A DNA stretch of 60,818 nt from Alkalicoccus saliphilus (lineage in GTDB: Bacteria > Bacillota > Bacilli > Bacillales > Salisediminibacteriaceae), in assembly GCF_003044065.1 (NCBI RefSeq), contig NZ_PZJJ01000022.1, positions 1-60,818 on the forward strand. The letters are read 5' to 3'. Shown piece after piece: positions 52,268 to 60,698 of the stretch (positions within the stretch are counted from its first letter, which is position 1; each line of letters starts with the position of its first letter). The notes under the pieces were generated by a model that was not told where the DNA came from, ran no database searches, and was given only the letters and a program-made list of their open reading frames with translations. A program made the translations under genes and the position numbers.

Positions 52268-52293
52268 GAAAAAACCTCCGCGGCGCGGAGGTT
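52268..52293 (-). terminator. Terminator of the minus-strand azl transcript
   Basis: AACCTCCGCG-CGCGGAGGTT, then TTTTTTCG on the minus strand. Confidence 0.85.
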
Positions 52294-52297
52294 TAAG

Positions 52298-52603
52298 CTA
52301 CATCATAAGGTTGATGCCGGTGAGTAAAAGGATTGTTCCGGCGACGACAGCGATAAGCGGGGCGCCGGTGTAGGCGATCAAAAAGGCTGCGGCCCCGCCG
52401 AGCAGGCCGTACCAGACGGCATCGTAGGCGAAAATGATACCGGGAAAAATGAGCGCCCCAAGTACGGCGTACGGAACTCTTGCAAGCATCCGGCGGAGCC
52501 AGGACGGCCAGTTTTCGGTGGAGAGCATGAGCAGCGGCAGGATACGCGGGATGTACGTTACGATCCCCATGCCGATAATCATCCAGACGACTGCTTCATT
52601 CAT
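52298..52603 (-). CDS. azlD: AzlD-family branched-chain amino acid export subunit
   Basis: 101 residues, three membrane helices: VVWMIIGMGIVTYIPRILPLL, WLRRMLARVPYAVLGALIFPG and a C-terminal pair. This is the small partner of AzlC. ATG follows AGGAGGAAAAAGCG and overlaps the azlC stop by 4 nt. Confidence 0.9.
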   Translation of the reverse strand: MNEAVVWMIIGMGIVTYIPRILPLLMLSTENWPSWLRRMLARVPYAVLGALIFPGIIFAYDAVWYGLLGGAAAFLIAYTGAPLIAVVAGTILLLTGINLMM

Positions 52604-53310
52604 CGCTTTTTCCTCCTTCTCACATCAACTAGTTCATAAACGATGACAGCCGTAATCGTCGCGGACATAATCGCCCAGCCGGTATCGAGAAACAGCTGGT
52701 ACAGCCAGTGAAAGCTTCCGCCGAGCAGAGCGAGGACGACAACCGGCCGGCCTTCTTCTTTAATCGACGGGACGAGCAGTGCAATGAAGAGTGCGTACAG
52801 CGCAATCCCCATGCTTTCCTGAAGCACCCCCGGAAGCAGCGCCCCGGTGTAGAAGCCGGCGGCGGTAAAGCCGACCCAGCTGGAATAGGCGCTCAGGCCG
52901 ACGCCGAGTATGTAGTTTCCGCTGATGGGCGGCTGTTTGACAGAAGACACGGCGAATACTTCGTCAGTCAGAAAAAAACCGAACAGCGCGCGGAATTTTT
53001 TTGAGGAAGGCTCGGCCCGCTCCTGGATCGAAGCGCTCATGAGCAGGTGCCGGAAATTCACGATAAATGTGGCGAGCACAATTTCGACCATCCCCGCGCC
53101 TATGGCAAGCATCGAGAGGGCCATGTACTGGGCGGCGCCTGCGAAAACGACCATGCTCATCAGCACCGCTTCAAACACGGTGAGTCCGGTGGATCCGGCA
53201 AGCAGGCCGAACGTAATCGCCACGGGCATATATCCAAACGCAATCGAAAGCCCCGCCGTCAGTCCCCGGCGGAGCGAGTCATCTTTTTCCATATAAGCAG
53301 CAGTTTCCAA
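52600..53310 (-). CDS. azlC: AzlC-family branched-chain amino acid exporter, large subunit
   Basis: 236 residues, typical AzlC: GLSIAFGYMPVAITFGLLAGSTGL, MVVFAGAAQYMALSML, NFRHLLMSAS (the conserved Arg-His) and FLTDEVFAVS. TTG at 53310 has AGGAG 9 nt upstream; the ATG six codons later lacks a site. Exports branched-chain amino acids or analogues with AzlD. Located after an amidohydrolase cluster, so it might relieve amino acids released by those enzymes. Confidence 0.9.
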   Translation of the reverse strand: METAAYMEKDDSLRRGLTAGLSIAFGYMPVAITFGLLAGSTGLTVFEAVLMSMVVFAGAAQYMALSMLAIGAGMVEIVLATFIVNFRHLLMSASIQERAEPSSKKFRALFGFFLTDEVFAVSSVKQPPISGNYILGVGLSAYSSWVGFTAAGFYTGALLPGVLQESMGIALYALFIALLVPSIKEEGRPVVVLALLGGSFHWLYQLFLDTGWAIMSATITAVIVYELVDVRRRKKR

Positions 53311-53376
53311 CGGTCTTCTCTCCTCTCTTCTCCTCTATTTAAGCGGAAGAATGGGAGGGCTGTCAAGAATCTCCTA

Positions 53377-54663
53377 TTAAAACTGCAGGGCAAATACTTT
53401 TCGCGGTCTTCCGCGGCGGACTTCCTGCTCTTCGCCGGATACTTTCGCAAGCCCTGCTTCTTCCAGCTCGTGCAGAATGCGGCGGGCATTCCGTTCGCTG
53501 CTCGTCAGCCAGCGGGCGATATCCCGCGCGGTCACTTCCTGCTGCTGATGGTAGCGGGCGTAGGAAAAAATTTTTGATACGATGCCCGGGGCGACTTTTC
53601 CTTTCAGCTTGTCGGACCAGTCCGGGCCGAGCTGGGAAGCATAGCTTAAAGAGCCTTCGCCGGCAAAGTATTCCGTCATTTCGTTGTTTTCATTGACGGA
53701 AATAATTACCTGTCCTTCCCGGCGTCTTGCTTCGCGCAGCGCCTGGTGCACGTGTTCCTCCGCTTCCAGCACGCTTTTGCCGTAGCCGAGGGCGAGGCGG
53801 ACAGGAAGACCTGCCTGAAGGACGGCTTCCTCAATCAAAAAAAACGGCACCGGATGGGATTCCACTTCCCCGCGCGTCGTAAAAATGAGAAACAACCCGT
53901 CACCTGTCTGCACGAACGACCCTTTAATATCTTCGGCATACCGGAGAAGCATCCGCTTTAAGTCCAGCTCTTTGTGCCGGCGCCTGTACGAATAATATTC
54001 CTCCCGCGGGCTGTCCTGTTCGAGTGTTTCGATGCCGATGATGGCCAGCTGATGGCTCCGGTACCAGACGGCACTCGTTTTTTCGCGGAGGTATTTGAGC
54101 GTTTCCCTGATGGCAGAGCGGGAGGCAGTAATCCGGTACACCGGAACTCCTTGTTTCCGAAGTTCGGTGAAAACGTGCCGGACGCACGTGAGCGCGATCG
54201 TTTCCGGATGTTTTTTATGCTGCTCCAGGTGAAACCGGATAATTTCCTCCGATGATTTGTAGCCGGTGTACGGATACGTTGTAAACACAAAATCACTGAG
54301 GTAGTGCGTTTTCTTTATTTCCTTCAGTTCTTTTTCGTCGATCGTATCGATCGTAAACGAAGACGGGCGATCGTTGTTCCGCAGGACTTCGAGGAGCGTA
54401 CCGAGGAGGCTCGATCCGTGCAGCGGCGGGAAAAATGCCTCCTCTTCCGAAATCAGTCCGTGATAAAGCGCATAGGCGTGCGGGGCCTGACCGGAAAAAA
54501 GCCACACGTCGACGCGGTGCCGGTTGGCAGGAATAATCTGTTCTGTTTCCTCTGTTTTTTTGTAATAAAAACTTTCGATCACAAAATCGGGGAAGTCCCC
54601 CGCCATTTCCTCAATAATCCGGGCGGAATCCTCCGGCCCGATCACCCCGACGCGTGTTTTCAC
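53377..54663 (-). CDS. Regulator with GGDEF-like middle domain and C-terminal winged helix
   Basis: 428 residues, soluble. The N-terminal part (1-200, VGVIGPEDSARIIEEMAG start) looks like a receiver- or sensor-type Rossmann fold. The middle (about 200-340, LAIIGIETLEQD, GDGLFLIFTTRGE, VRLALGYGKSVLEAEEHVHQAL) resembles the inactive GGDEF-like domain of PucR regulators. The C-terminus (about 365-428, VTARDIARWLTSSERNARRIL, RRGRPRKVF) is a winged helix. I know the domains but not the family. GTG 54663 follows AGGTGATGGAAG and overlaps the end of the carbamoylase gene region, so it is in the amidohydrolase operon. Confidence 0.68.
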   Translation of the reverse strand: MKTRVGVIGPEDSARIIEEMAGDFPDFVIESFYYKKTEETEQIIPANRHRVDVWLFSGQAPHAYALYHGLISEEEAFFPPLHGSSLLGTLLEVLRNNDRPSSFTIDTIDEKELKEIKKTHYLSDFVFTTYPYTGYKSSEEIIRFHLEQHKKHPETIALTCVRHVFTELRKQGVPVYRITASRSAIRETLKYLREKTSAVWYRSHQLAIIGIETLEQDSPREEYYSYRRRHKELDLKRMLLRYAEDIKGSFVQTGDGLFLIFTTRGEVESHPVPFFLIEEAVLQAGLPVRLALGYGKSVLEAEEHVHQALREARRREGQVIISVNENNEMTEYFAGEGSLSYASQLGPDWSDKLKGKVAPGIVSKIFSYARYHQQQEVTARDIARWLTSSERNARRILHELEEAGLAKVSGEEQEVRRGRPRKVFALQF

Positions 54664-54669
54664 CTTCCA

Positions 54670-55902
54670 TCACCTGCTGTCTGCTGTAGTTAAGTAAGCG
54701 TATAAAAGCTCGACGCCGTTTTCGAGATCTTTGATCGATGCATGCTCCTCCGGATGATGGCTCAGTCCGTCTTCACACGGAATGAAGATCAGTCCGGACG
54801 GCCACTTTTCCTGCATATTCATGACATCGTGCCCTGCCCCGCTTTCCATCGGCAGTGCTTTGAGCCCGGTCGTTGTTTCCAGTTCTTTCAGTTTACCATA
54901 CATTTCCTGGTCGAGAAAAACGGAATCGTTGCGCACGATCACTTCTTTTTCAACAGCTGTTGTCCAGCCGGCGAGGTACGTATCGATCGCCTCTTCCATT
55001 TTGTTTTTCTGCTCGTCAGACACGCTGCGGATGTCGATGCCGATTTTCACATATCCAGGAATGACGTTCATCGCATTCGGACGGGCTTCAATCGTACTTG
55101 CGGTCGCTACAAGCGGATAATCATCATTTTCATTCAGCTTGAGAGCCGCTTCGTGAACGAATGTAACCAGTTCTGCCGCCTGAACGAGCGCATCCTGCCG
55201 CTTATCCATCGGCGTCGTTCCGGTATGACCGGCTTTTCCGTGGATGTGCACGTGCAGCCGGATCGGACAGGCTATCGCTGCCGCGGCCCCGTAGCTGCAG
55301 CCAGCGTCTTCAATGCGTGTCCCCTGCTCGATATGCAGTTCCGTGAAGGAAAGCAGGTCCTTTTCGTCCCGCTCTGCCTTCTGGATGTTCTCCGGATTCA
55401 GTCCGAAAGCTTCCATTGCCTGCCGGAGCGTGATCCCGTTTTCGTCTTTTATATTATCCAGCTGATGCTTTGTCAGTTTCCCGGTCATCGCTTTGCTTCC
55501 GACGGTGGACATCGTAAAACGGGACGACTCTTCGGAAATAAAACAGATGACTTCCAGCGGAAATGGGAGGGTAATGTTCTCGTCCTGAAGCTTTTTCACC
55601 GCTCCAAGGGCACATAGCACTCCGGCTGTGCCGTCGTAGCCTCCTCCGTTTTTTACGGTGTCGAGATGGGAGCCGAGGGCGCGGGCCGGCTCTCCCTGCT
55701 GCTCTTTTGTTTCAAGTCTTGCGATAATGTTGCCGGCGCTGTCGGTGCGGCACGTCATACCGAGCTCCTCCGCATTTTTTCGAAACGCTTCGTGGGCCGT
55801 TTCTTCTTCTTTTGTGAATGAAAGGCGGTTGAATCCTTCCGGCTGATTCATTTTATCCGTTACGTTTAATTCGAGCAGTTTTTCGTTCAGCCAGTTCTGC
55901 AT
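54670..55902 (-). CDS. Zn-dependent M20 hydrolase: N-carbamoylase / allantoate amidohydrolase type
   Basis: 410 residues. Same family as 4123-5439: GSHLDTVKNGGGYDGTAG, ISEESSRF, HIEQGTRIED and SGAGHDVMNM. In the second position Glu-Glu is kept (SEESSRF), so the dinuclear Zn site is intact. ATG 55902 follows AAGGAGAAATAACCCA; the frame extends 11 codons further up into the previous gene. Hydrolyses a ureido or N-carbamoyl substrate; the exact compound is open. Confidence 0.85.
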   Translation of the reverse strand: MQNWLNEKLLELNVTDKMNQPEGFNRLSFTKEEETAHEAFRKNAEELGMTCRTDSAGNIIARLETKEQQGEPARALGSHLDTVKNGGGYDGTAGVLCALGAVKKLQDENITLPFPLEVICFISEESSRFTMSTVGSKAMTGKLTKHQLDNIKDENGITLRQAMEAFGLNPENIQKAERDEKDLLSFTELHIEQGTRIEDAGCSYGAAAAIACPIRLHVHIHGKAGHTGTTPMDKRQDALVQAAELVTFVHEAALKLNENDDYPLVATASTIEARPNAMNVIPGYVKIGIDIRSVSDEQKNKMEEAIDTYLAGWTTAVEKEVIVRNDSVFLDQEMYGKLKELETTTGLKALPMESGAGHDVMNMQEKWPSGLIFIPCEDGLSHHPEEHASIKDLENGVELLYAYLTTADSR

Positions 55903-55906
55903 TGGG

Positions 55907-57205
55907 TTATTTCTCCTTCCGGTGGTAGTAGTCAATCAGCAGTCCGAGTGTTTCTACGGCTGCTGCCATCGCTGCTTCGTCAAAATCAAACTGTGGGTGG
56001 TGGTGGCCGTAAGGAAGTTTCGTGCCGTACAGAAGGTAGGCGGCTTCCCCGCCGTTTTCCTGGACGCGTTTCATCATCCACGCCGCGTCTTCCGAGCCTC
56101 CGAGCGGCAGCGGATCGACAACGTGTGTCAGTCGTTTTCCTTTGAGCCCTTTCAATACGGAAGCGGTTTTTTCACCGGAAGCGGCCGCGACGCCTTTTCC
56201 GGCAGTGTCGATCGTGACTTCCACCTCGTACATCGCAGCTGCCGCTTCGATAATTCTCCGGGCTTCTTTTTCCATGTAGTCGTTCAAATCTGTCGTTTCC
56301 CCGCGCGTTTCCAGCATCATGAAGGCGGAGGAAGGAATAATGTTCCGCCCCTCCCCGGCTTCCAGCCTGCCGACATTCAGCCGCGTAATGCCTTCTCTCG
56401 GCGGCGCGACTGCCTGCAGATTTCCTGCAGCGGAGGCCGCAGCAAGAAGCGCATTTTTCCCGGCCGAAGGATCCACCCCGGCATGGGCGGAAACGCCGGT
56501 AAAGTACGCGTCGAGTTTCGTCGTGGCAAGAAACTGGTACGTGCCGGAAGCTATAGTGCCGGCTTCCAGGTCGTGAATACCGAGGTGTCCGCTCAAAAAG
56601 TAGTCGATATGATCGAGCCAGCCTTTGGCGACCATTGCTTCAGCCCCCCGGCTTCCTTCTTCTGCCGGCTGAAACAAAAATGTAAACGTTCCGGTAAGTT
56701 CATCGAGATGTTCTGCGATAAAGCGGGCCGTGTACAGACCGATCGCCGTATGGCCGTCGTGGGCGCATGCGTGCATCGTACCTTCATTCCGGGAGGCAAA
56801 ACCTTCTGCTGCCGGGAGATGGTCTGTGGAAGCTTCGGTAATCGGCAGCGCATCGATATCGAACCGGAGAGCGGAGGCCGGTCCGGGACGGCCGGTATCA
56901 AGTACCGCGACAGCTCCTGTGAAGCCTCCCTTCATCCGGTCGAGAAGTTTCCGGTCAACCCCTGAAGCTTCTGCTTTTTCAAAAAAGAACCGGTCCGTTT
57001 TTTTCGGAGGAAGGCCCATTCTTTTTTCTGCTGTCACGTCGCGCCCGGTGTAAACGACCGCCGGGAGCTTCTCGAGAAAACGGACGATAAAAGACGTTGT
57101 TTGATATTCACACCAGCCGGGTTCGGCGATCTGGTGAAGCTCCCTCCGTGCTGCGATCAGGTTCTTTTCTTCCCGGTCCAGAAAAGCGGTAAGTTTATCA
57201 AGCAT
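55907..57205 (-). CDS. M20D amidohydrolase, AbgB-like
   Basis: 432 residues. N-terminal EEKNLIAARRELHQIAEPGWCEY is the M20D pattern. Metal motifs: MHACAHDGHTAIG, FQPAEEGSRGAEAM, LSGHLGIHD, SAHAG and the late GSEDAAWMM. Members cleave N-acyl or aminobenzoyl-glutamate amides. ATG 57205 overlaps the upstream stop (ATGCTTGA) and has AAGGA 9 nt upstream; the 26 longer codons lie inside the upstream gene. With the next gene upstream it recalls the abgAB pair. Confidence 0.85.
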   Translation of the reverse strand: MLDKLTAFLDREEKNLIAARRELHQIAEPGWCEYQTTSFIVRFLEKLPAVVYTGRDVTAEKRMGLPPKKTDRFFFEKAEASGVDRKLLDRMKGGFTGAVAVLDTGRPGPASALRFDIDALPITEASTDHLPAAEGFASRNEGTMHACAHDGHTAIGLYTARFIAEHLDELTGTFTFLFQPAEEGSRGAEAMVAKGWLDHIDYFLSGHLGIHDLEAGTIASGTYQFLATTKLDAYFTGVSAHAGVDPSAGKNALLAAASAAGNLQAVAPPREGITRLNVGRLEAGEGRNIIPSSAFMMLETRGETTDLNDYMEKEARRIIEAAAAMYEVEVTIDTAGKGVAAASGEKTASVLKGLKGKRLTHVVDPLPLGGSEDAAWMMKRVQENGGEAAYLLYGTKLPYGHHHPQFDFDEAAMAAAVETLGLLIDYYHRKEK

Positions 57206-58388
57206 TGGCATCTTTCCTTTTGGCCGCTTCGTACGCGAGCTCCGCAAGCATTTCTGTTCCAAAGGCGAGTGCTGTTTCGTCGATATCAAACTGCGGGTCG
57301 TGCAGCGGCTTTTGTACTTTGCGGGTCGGCACAGCTGTTCCGAGCCAGTAGTAGGCGCCGGGATATTTCAGCAGAAAGCGGCCGAAGTCCTCTCCGCCCA
57401 TGCTCGGTGCGACTTCCGGCTGCGCGTCTTTTCCATAGGCGGAGCGGATGACGTTTTTCACAAATTCGGCACAGTCGCGGTCGTTGACAGTTGCCGGGTA
57501 GCCGTCGAGGTATTCGACTTCCGCTTTTCCGCCGAGCATTTCGGCTGTTTTTTTGGCGATATCCTGCAGCCGCTCCTTGATCATTTCCTTCACGTTTTCG
57601 TCGTACGTCCGTACGGTTCCGACAAGTTCCACTTCCTCGGCGATGACGTTGTAGCGGGAGCCGCCCTGAATGGTACCGATTGTGACAACCGCGGACGCGA
57701 GCGGGTCCGTATTCCGGCTGACGAGCGTCTGCAGCGCGCTGACGATCTGGGAGGCGATGATAACTGCATCCGTTGTCTGATGCGGCATGCTGGCGTGGCC
57801 GGAGGAGCCGGTAACATTAATAGTAAACCGGTCGGAGTTGCCCATCATCGCCCCTTCCCGGACGCCGAATGTGCCGGCAGGAAGATCCGGCCATACGTGC
57901 TGGGCGTAAATTTCGTCCGGCGTCCACTTGTCGAAAATGCCGTCCTCCATCATTTTTTCCGAGCCGCCGACTGGAGCGTCTTCCTCCGCCGGCTGGAACA
58001 CGAGCAGAATCGTTCCGTGGAGTTCCTCTTTCTTTTCCTGAAGAAGCTTCCCGGCGCCGATGAGCATGGACGTATGAGCATCGTGTCCGCAGGCGTGCAT
58101 CGCCCCTTTATTTTCGGAAATAAATTCGTGATCATTTTTTTCGTGGATCGGGAGTGCATCCATGTCGGCACGGAGCGCAATCGTCCGTCCTTCTTTCCCA
58201 CCCTGGATAATTCCGAGCACGCCGTGTCCGGCATAACCTGTTTCATAGTCGATGCCCGCTTCTTCAAGCATTTCCTGCACGCGGCGGGACGTTCTTTCTT
58301 CTTCCCCGGAAAGTTCCGGATTCCGGTGCAGCTCCCTGCGAAGAGAACGCACCTCTTCTTCAATATGTTTTCCTTGTCCAATAAACAT
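57198..58388 (-). CDS. M20D amidohydrolase, HipO/AbgA-like
   Basis: 396 residues, normal length. Motifs: LRRELHRNPELSGEE, MHACGHDAHTSMLIGAG, FQPAEEDAPVGGSEKM, HVWPDLPAGT, SGHASMPHQTTDAV and MGGEDFGRFLL, all metal and dimer-domain landmarks of N-acyl-amino-acid hydrolases. ATG follows GAGGAAACTGCCAG. First gene of a minus-strand operon running through 55907, 54670, 53377 and perhaps azlCD. Confidence 0.9.
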   Translation of the reverse strand: MFIGQGKHIEEEVRSLRRELHRNPELSGEEERTSRRVQEMLEEAGIDYETGYAGHGVLGIIQGGKEGRTIALRADMDALPIHEKNDHEFISENKGAMHACGHDAHTSMLIGAGKLLQEKKEELHGTILLVFQPAEEDAPVGGSEKMMEDGIFDKWTPDEIYAQHVWPDLPAGTFGVREGAMMGNSDRFTINVTGSSGHASMPHQTTDAVIIASQIVSALQTLVSRNTDPLASAVVTIGTIQGGSRYNVIAEEVELVGTVRTYDENVKEMIKERLQDIAKKTAEMLGGKAEVEYLDGYPATVNDRDCAEFVKNVIRSAYGKDAQPEVAPSMGGEDFGRFLLKYPGAYYWLGTAVPTRKVQKPLHDPQFDIDETALAFGTEMLAELAYEAAKRKDANA

Positions 58389-58526
58389 CTGGCAGTTTCC
58401 TCTCTATGGTGATTTACTTTTTGTAAAAACTTCTTCCGGGCTTCCCGGTTTTTTCTTGTTTCCCTGATTTATTCTAACAGTTTTCCGAAGAAAATTTTAT
58501 TCATGGATGGGCTGCAGCAGTCCTCA

Positions 58527-58563
58527 TAAAAAGAAAGGCAGGAAGGGTTGATTCTTCCTGCCC
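58527..58563 (-). terminator. Terminator of the abgT-like gene
   Basis: GGCAGGAAG aatcaacc CTTCCTGCC then TTTCTTTTTATG on the minus strand, so the transporter is transcribed apart from the amidohydrolases. Confidence 0.8.
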
Positions 58564-58575
58564 GAAAGCTGAATG

Positions 58576-60111
58576 TTACAGTCCCGGTGTAATACCCGGC
58601 CCGATTGGGAGTCCGAGAATATTCCAGAGAATGAAGATGGCGATCCACAGGAACAGGAACGTCATTGCGAACGGCAGCATGATGGAAAAGAGTGTTCCGA
58701 ATCCTGCGCGGCTGTCATACCGCTTCATAAAGGCAAGCACCATCGGCACGTACGGATTCATCGGTGTGATGATATTTGTCGAGGAATCCGCAATCCGGTA
58801 GGCAAGCTGAATAAATGCCGGATCGTAATTCAGGAAATAAAACATCGGAATAAAAATCGGTGCCATAAGCGCCCACTGGGCGGAACCGCTGAAAATAAAC
58901 AGGTTCAATACGGCGGTAAGCAGTATAAATCCAACGATCAGTCCCATGCCGGTAAAGTTGATATTCTCCAGCCCCTGGGCACTGCTTACAGCGATGAACG
59001 TCCCGATATTCGTCCACTCAAAGTAGGCGATAAACTGGGAGGCCGCAAAGATAAGCACGATAAATCCACTCATATCCTTCATGGCCTGACTCATCAGTTC
59101 CGGCACGTCGGCTGTTTTTTCAAGCACTTTCGTCGTTACCCCGTAGGCAACCGCGACGGAAATAAAGAAGAACAGAATGATCGGAATGATGTTATCGAGG
59201 AAAATCGACGGAACGATCGTGCCGTCTTCCCCGCGCAGTATGCCGTTTGGTGGAACGATCGTTGCACCGACTACTGCGATGTAAATAAGCGCGGTAATGC
59301 CTGCATTGCGGAGGCCTTTCAGTTCCTGGGCGGAAGGCTGCTCCGCAGACTGGTTGACGGTGTCCGGATCAGCATATTTCGTACTGAATTTTCCGAGACG
59401 GGGCTCGACGACACGTTCTGTAATCCACGTACCGGCCGCCATAAGCATAAGTACCGACACAGCCATAAAGAAGTAGTTGTCGACCGGTGAAACCGCGAGA
59501 TCCGGATCCACACTCTGGGCGACTTCGGTGGAAATACCGGAGAGCAGCGCATCCGTCCCGGTAATCAGGACGTTCGCCGTAAAGCCGGCACCCACACCGG
59601 CGAAACCGGCAGCCATTCCGGCAAGCGGGTGGCGTCCGAGCGTATAAAAAACCATGGCCGCAAGCGGGGGAATAATAACAAATGCCGCGTCAGACGCGAG
59701 GTTCCCGACAACCCCTGTTCCGATAATAACAAAGGTGACCATTTTCGCCGGGGCGTTCAGGATCGTCCGTTTCATAAACGTTTCAATGAGTCCGACTTTC
59801 TGCGCGAGCCCGATACCAAACATCATCACGAGTACGAGACCGAGCGGCGCAAAGCCGGTGAAGTTTTCAAGCATCGAAGACAGGATAAATTCCAGACCGT
59901 CCAGAGTGACCATGCTCTCAATCGTCACCTGCTCCCCATCCATCGGGTGAACAACAGAAATATTCAGAGCACTCAATGCCCACGAAAGCAAAATAACGAT
60001 CAACGCCAGGTAAAAGAACAGCATAAACGGGTGCGGCAGTTTATTGCCGAGGCGCTCGACCTGATCGAGCATTTTCATAAAAAATCCTTTGTTTTCTGAC
60101 TGGGCTGGCAT
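58576..60111 (-). CDS. AbgT-family transporter
   Basis: 511 residues, about 12 hydrophobic segments, normal AbgT length. Clear family marks: LGNKLPHPFMLFFYLALIVI, VLVMMFGIGLAQKVGLIE, NLASDAAFVIIPPLAA, GFAGVGAGFTANVLITGTDALL and NLFIFSGSAQWALMAPIFIPMF. The family imports p-aminobenzoyl-glutamate or exports sulfonamide-like compounds. It lies upstream of two M20D amidohydrolases as abgT lies beside abgAB in Escherichia coli. ATG 60111 follows GAGGAATCTT. Substrate may well differ here. Confidence 0.88.
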   Translation of the reverse strand: MPAQSENKGFFMKMLDQVERLGNKLPHPFMLFFYLALIVILLSWALSALNISVVHPMDGEQVTIESMVTLDGLEFILSSMLENFTGFAPLGLVLVMMFGIGLAQKVGLIETFMKRTILNAPAKMVTFVIIGTGVVGNLASDAAFVIIPPLAAMVFYTLGRHPLAGMAAGFAGVGAGFTANVLITGTDALLSGISTEVAQSVDPDLAVSPVDNYFFMAVSVLMLMAAGTWITERVVEPRLGKFSTKYADPDTVNQSAEQPSAQELKGLRNAGITALIYIAVVGATIVPPNGILRGEDGTIVPSIFLDNIIPIILFFFISVAVAYGVTTKVLEKTADVPELMSQAMKDMSGFIVLIFAASQFIAYFEWTNIGTFIAVSSAQGLENINFTGMGLIVGFILLTAVLNLFIFSGSAQWALMAPIFIPMFYFLNYDPAFIQLAYRIADSSTNIITPMNPYVPMVLAFMKRYDSRAGFGTLFSIMLPFAMTFLFLWIAIFILWNILGLPIGPGITPGL

Positions 60112-60282
60112 AAGATTCCTCCACTTCCATTATTAACGGACATTGTCTTTTATTATTCCGTTAATAGGTACTTTACCATAATTTCATCTGTGTGCAAGCC
60201 CTTAAATTCAGAAAATTATAATTAGTATGTTCGATTTTCTCACAACTGTGCTACAATCGCAGAAGAGAAGGAGGAGATTTTC

Positions 60283-60528
60283 ATGGCCAGAAAAAAGCGC
60301 AGTGGCGCATCTTTTCTCTTAACGATCGGAACATTTATCGGTGTCTCTTTACTTTTTTACGGCATCGGTCATCTTTTCGGCATTTCTTTTCTCATGTTTA
60401 ACGTGGAGTCTGTTTCTTCCCCGGACCTGTTCCGGCTCGAGGCAGGGTCTTTCGTGCCTATGCTGCTCGGGCTCGGCGCGGCTTTTATTGCCGAGTATTT
60501 GTACCTGAGCAGGGAGAAAAAGGTGTAA
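60283..60528 (+). CDS. Small membrane protein, unknown
   Basis: 81 residues with two membrane helices (FLLTIGTFIGVSLLFYGIG; SFVPMLLGLGAAFIAEYLYL) and basic ends. ATG follows GAAGGAGGAGATTTTC, a strong site, and a terminator follows, so it is very likely expressed. I do not recognise the family. Confidence 0.7.
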   Translation: MARKKRSGASFLLTIGTFIGVSLLFYGIGHLFGISFLMFNVESVSSPDLFRLEAGSFVPMLLGLGAAFIAEYLYLSREKKV

Positions 60529-60557
60529 TACCGGGCTGATATTTGGAATTACGGACA

Positions 60558-60595
60558 TAAAAAAGAAGCTTTCCTGATGCGGGAAGCTTCTTTTA
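60558..60595 (+). terminator. Terminator after the small membrane protein
   Basis: AAAAGAAGCTTTCC...GGGAAGCTTCTTTT hairpin. Confidence 0.8.
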
Positions 60596-60649
60596 GGTGG
60601 ATTTGGTGAGGGCTGGGGGCGATTTCGGCGGGGCGGCAGCGGGATGAGT

Positions 60650-60698
60650 CGGAATTCTACCATTTGTTCGTGGATTTCTACCAACTTTTTTCGGAATA
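60650..60698. repeat. Truncated 21-nt-period array, copy 3
   Basis: Two units, GGAATTCTACCATTTG and GGATTTCTACCAACTTT, matching the first units of the arrays at 50.8 and 52.1 kb; the rest is replaced by the IS-like sequence. Confidence 0.6.

Noticed and set aside
58573-59490. 305-codon plus-strand frame opposite the AbgT gene
   Set aside because: Antisense shadow of a convincing membrane transporter; codon pattern and lack of a ribosome site argue against it. Same reasoning for 55922-56965, 57300-58412, 54742-55617 and 39966-40778.
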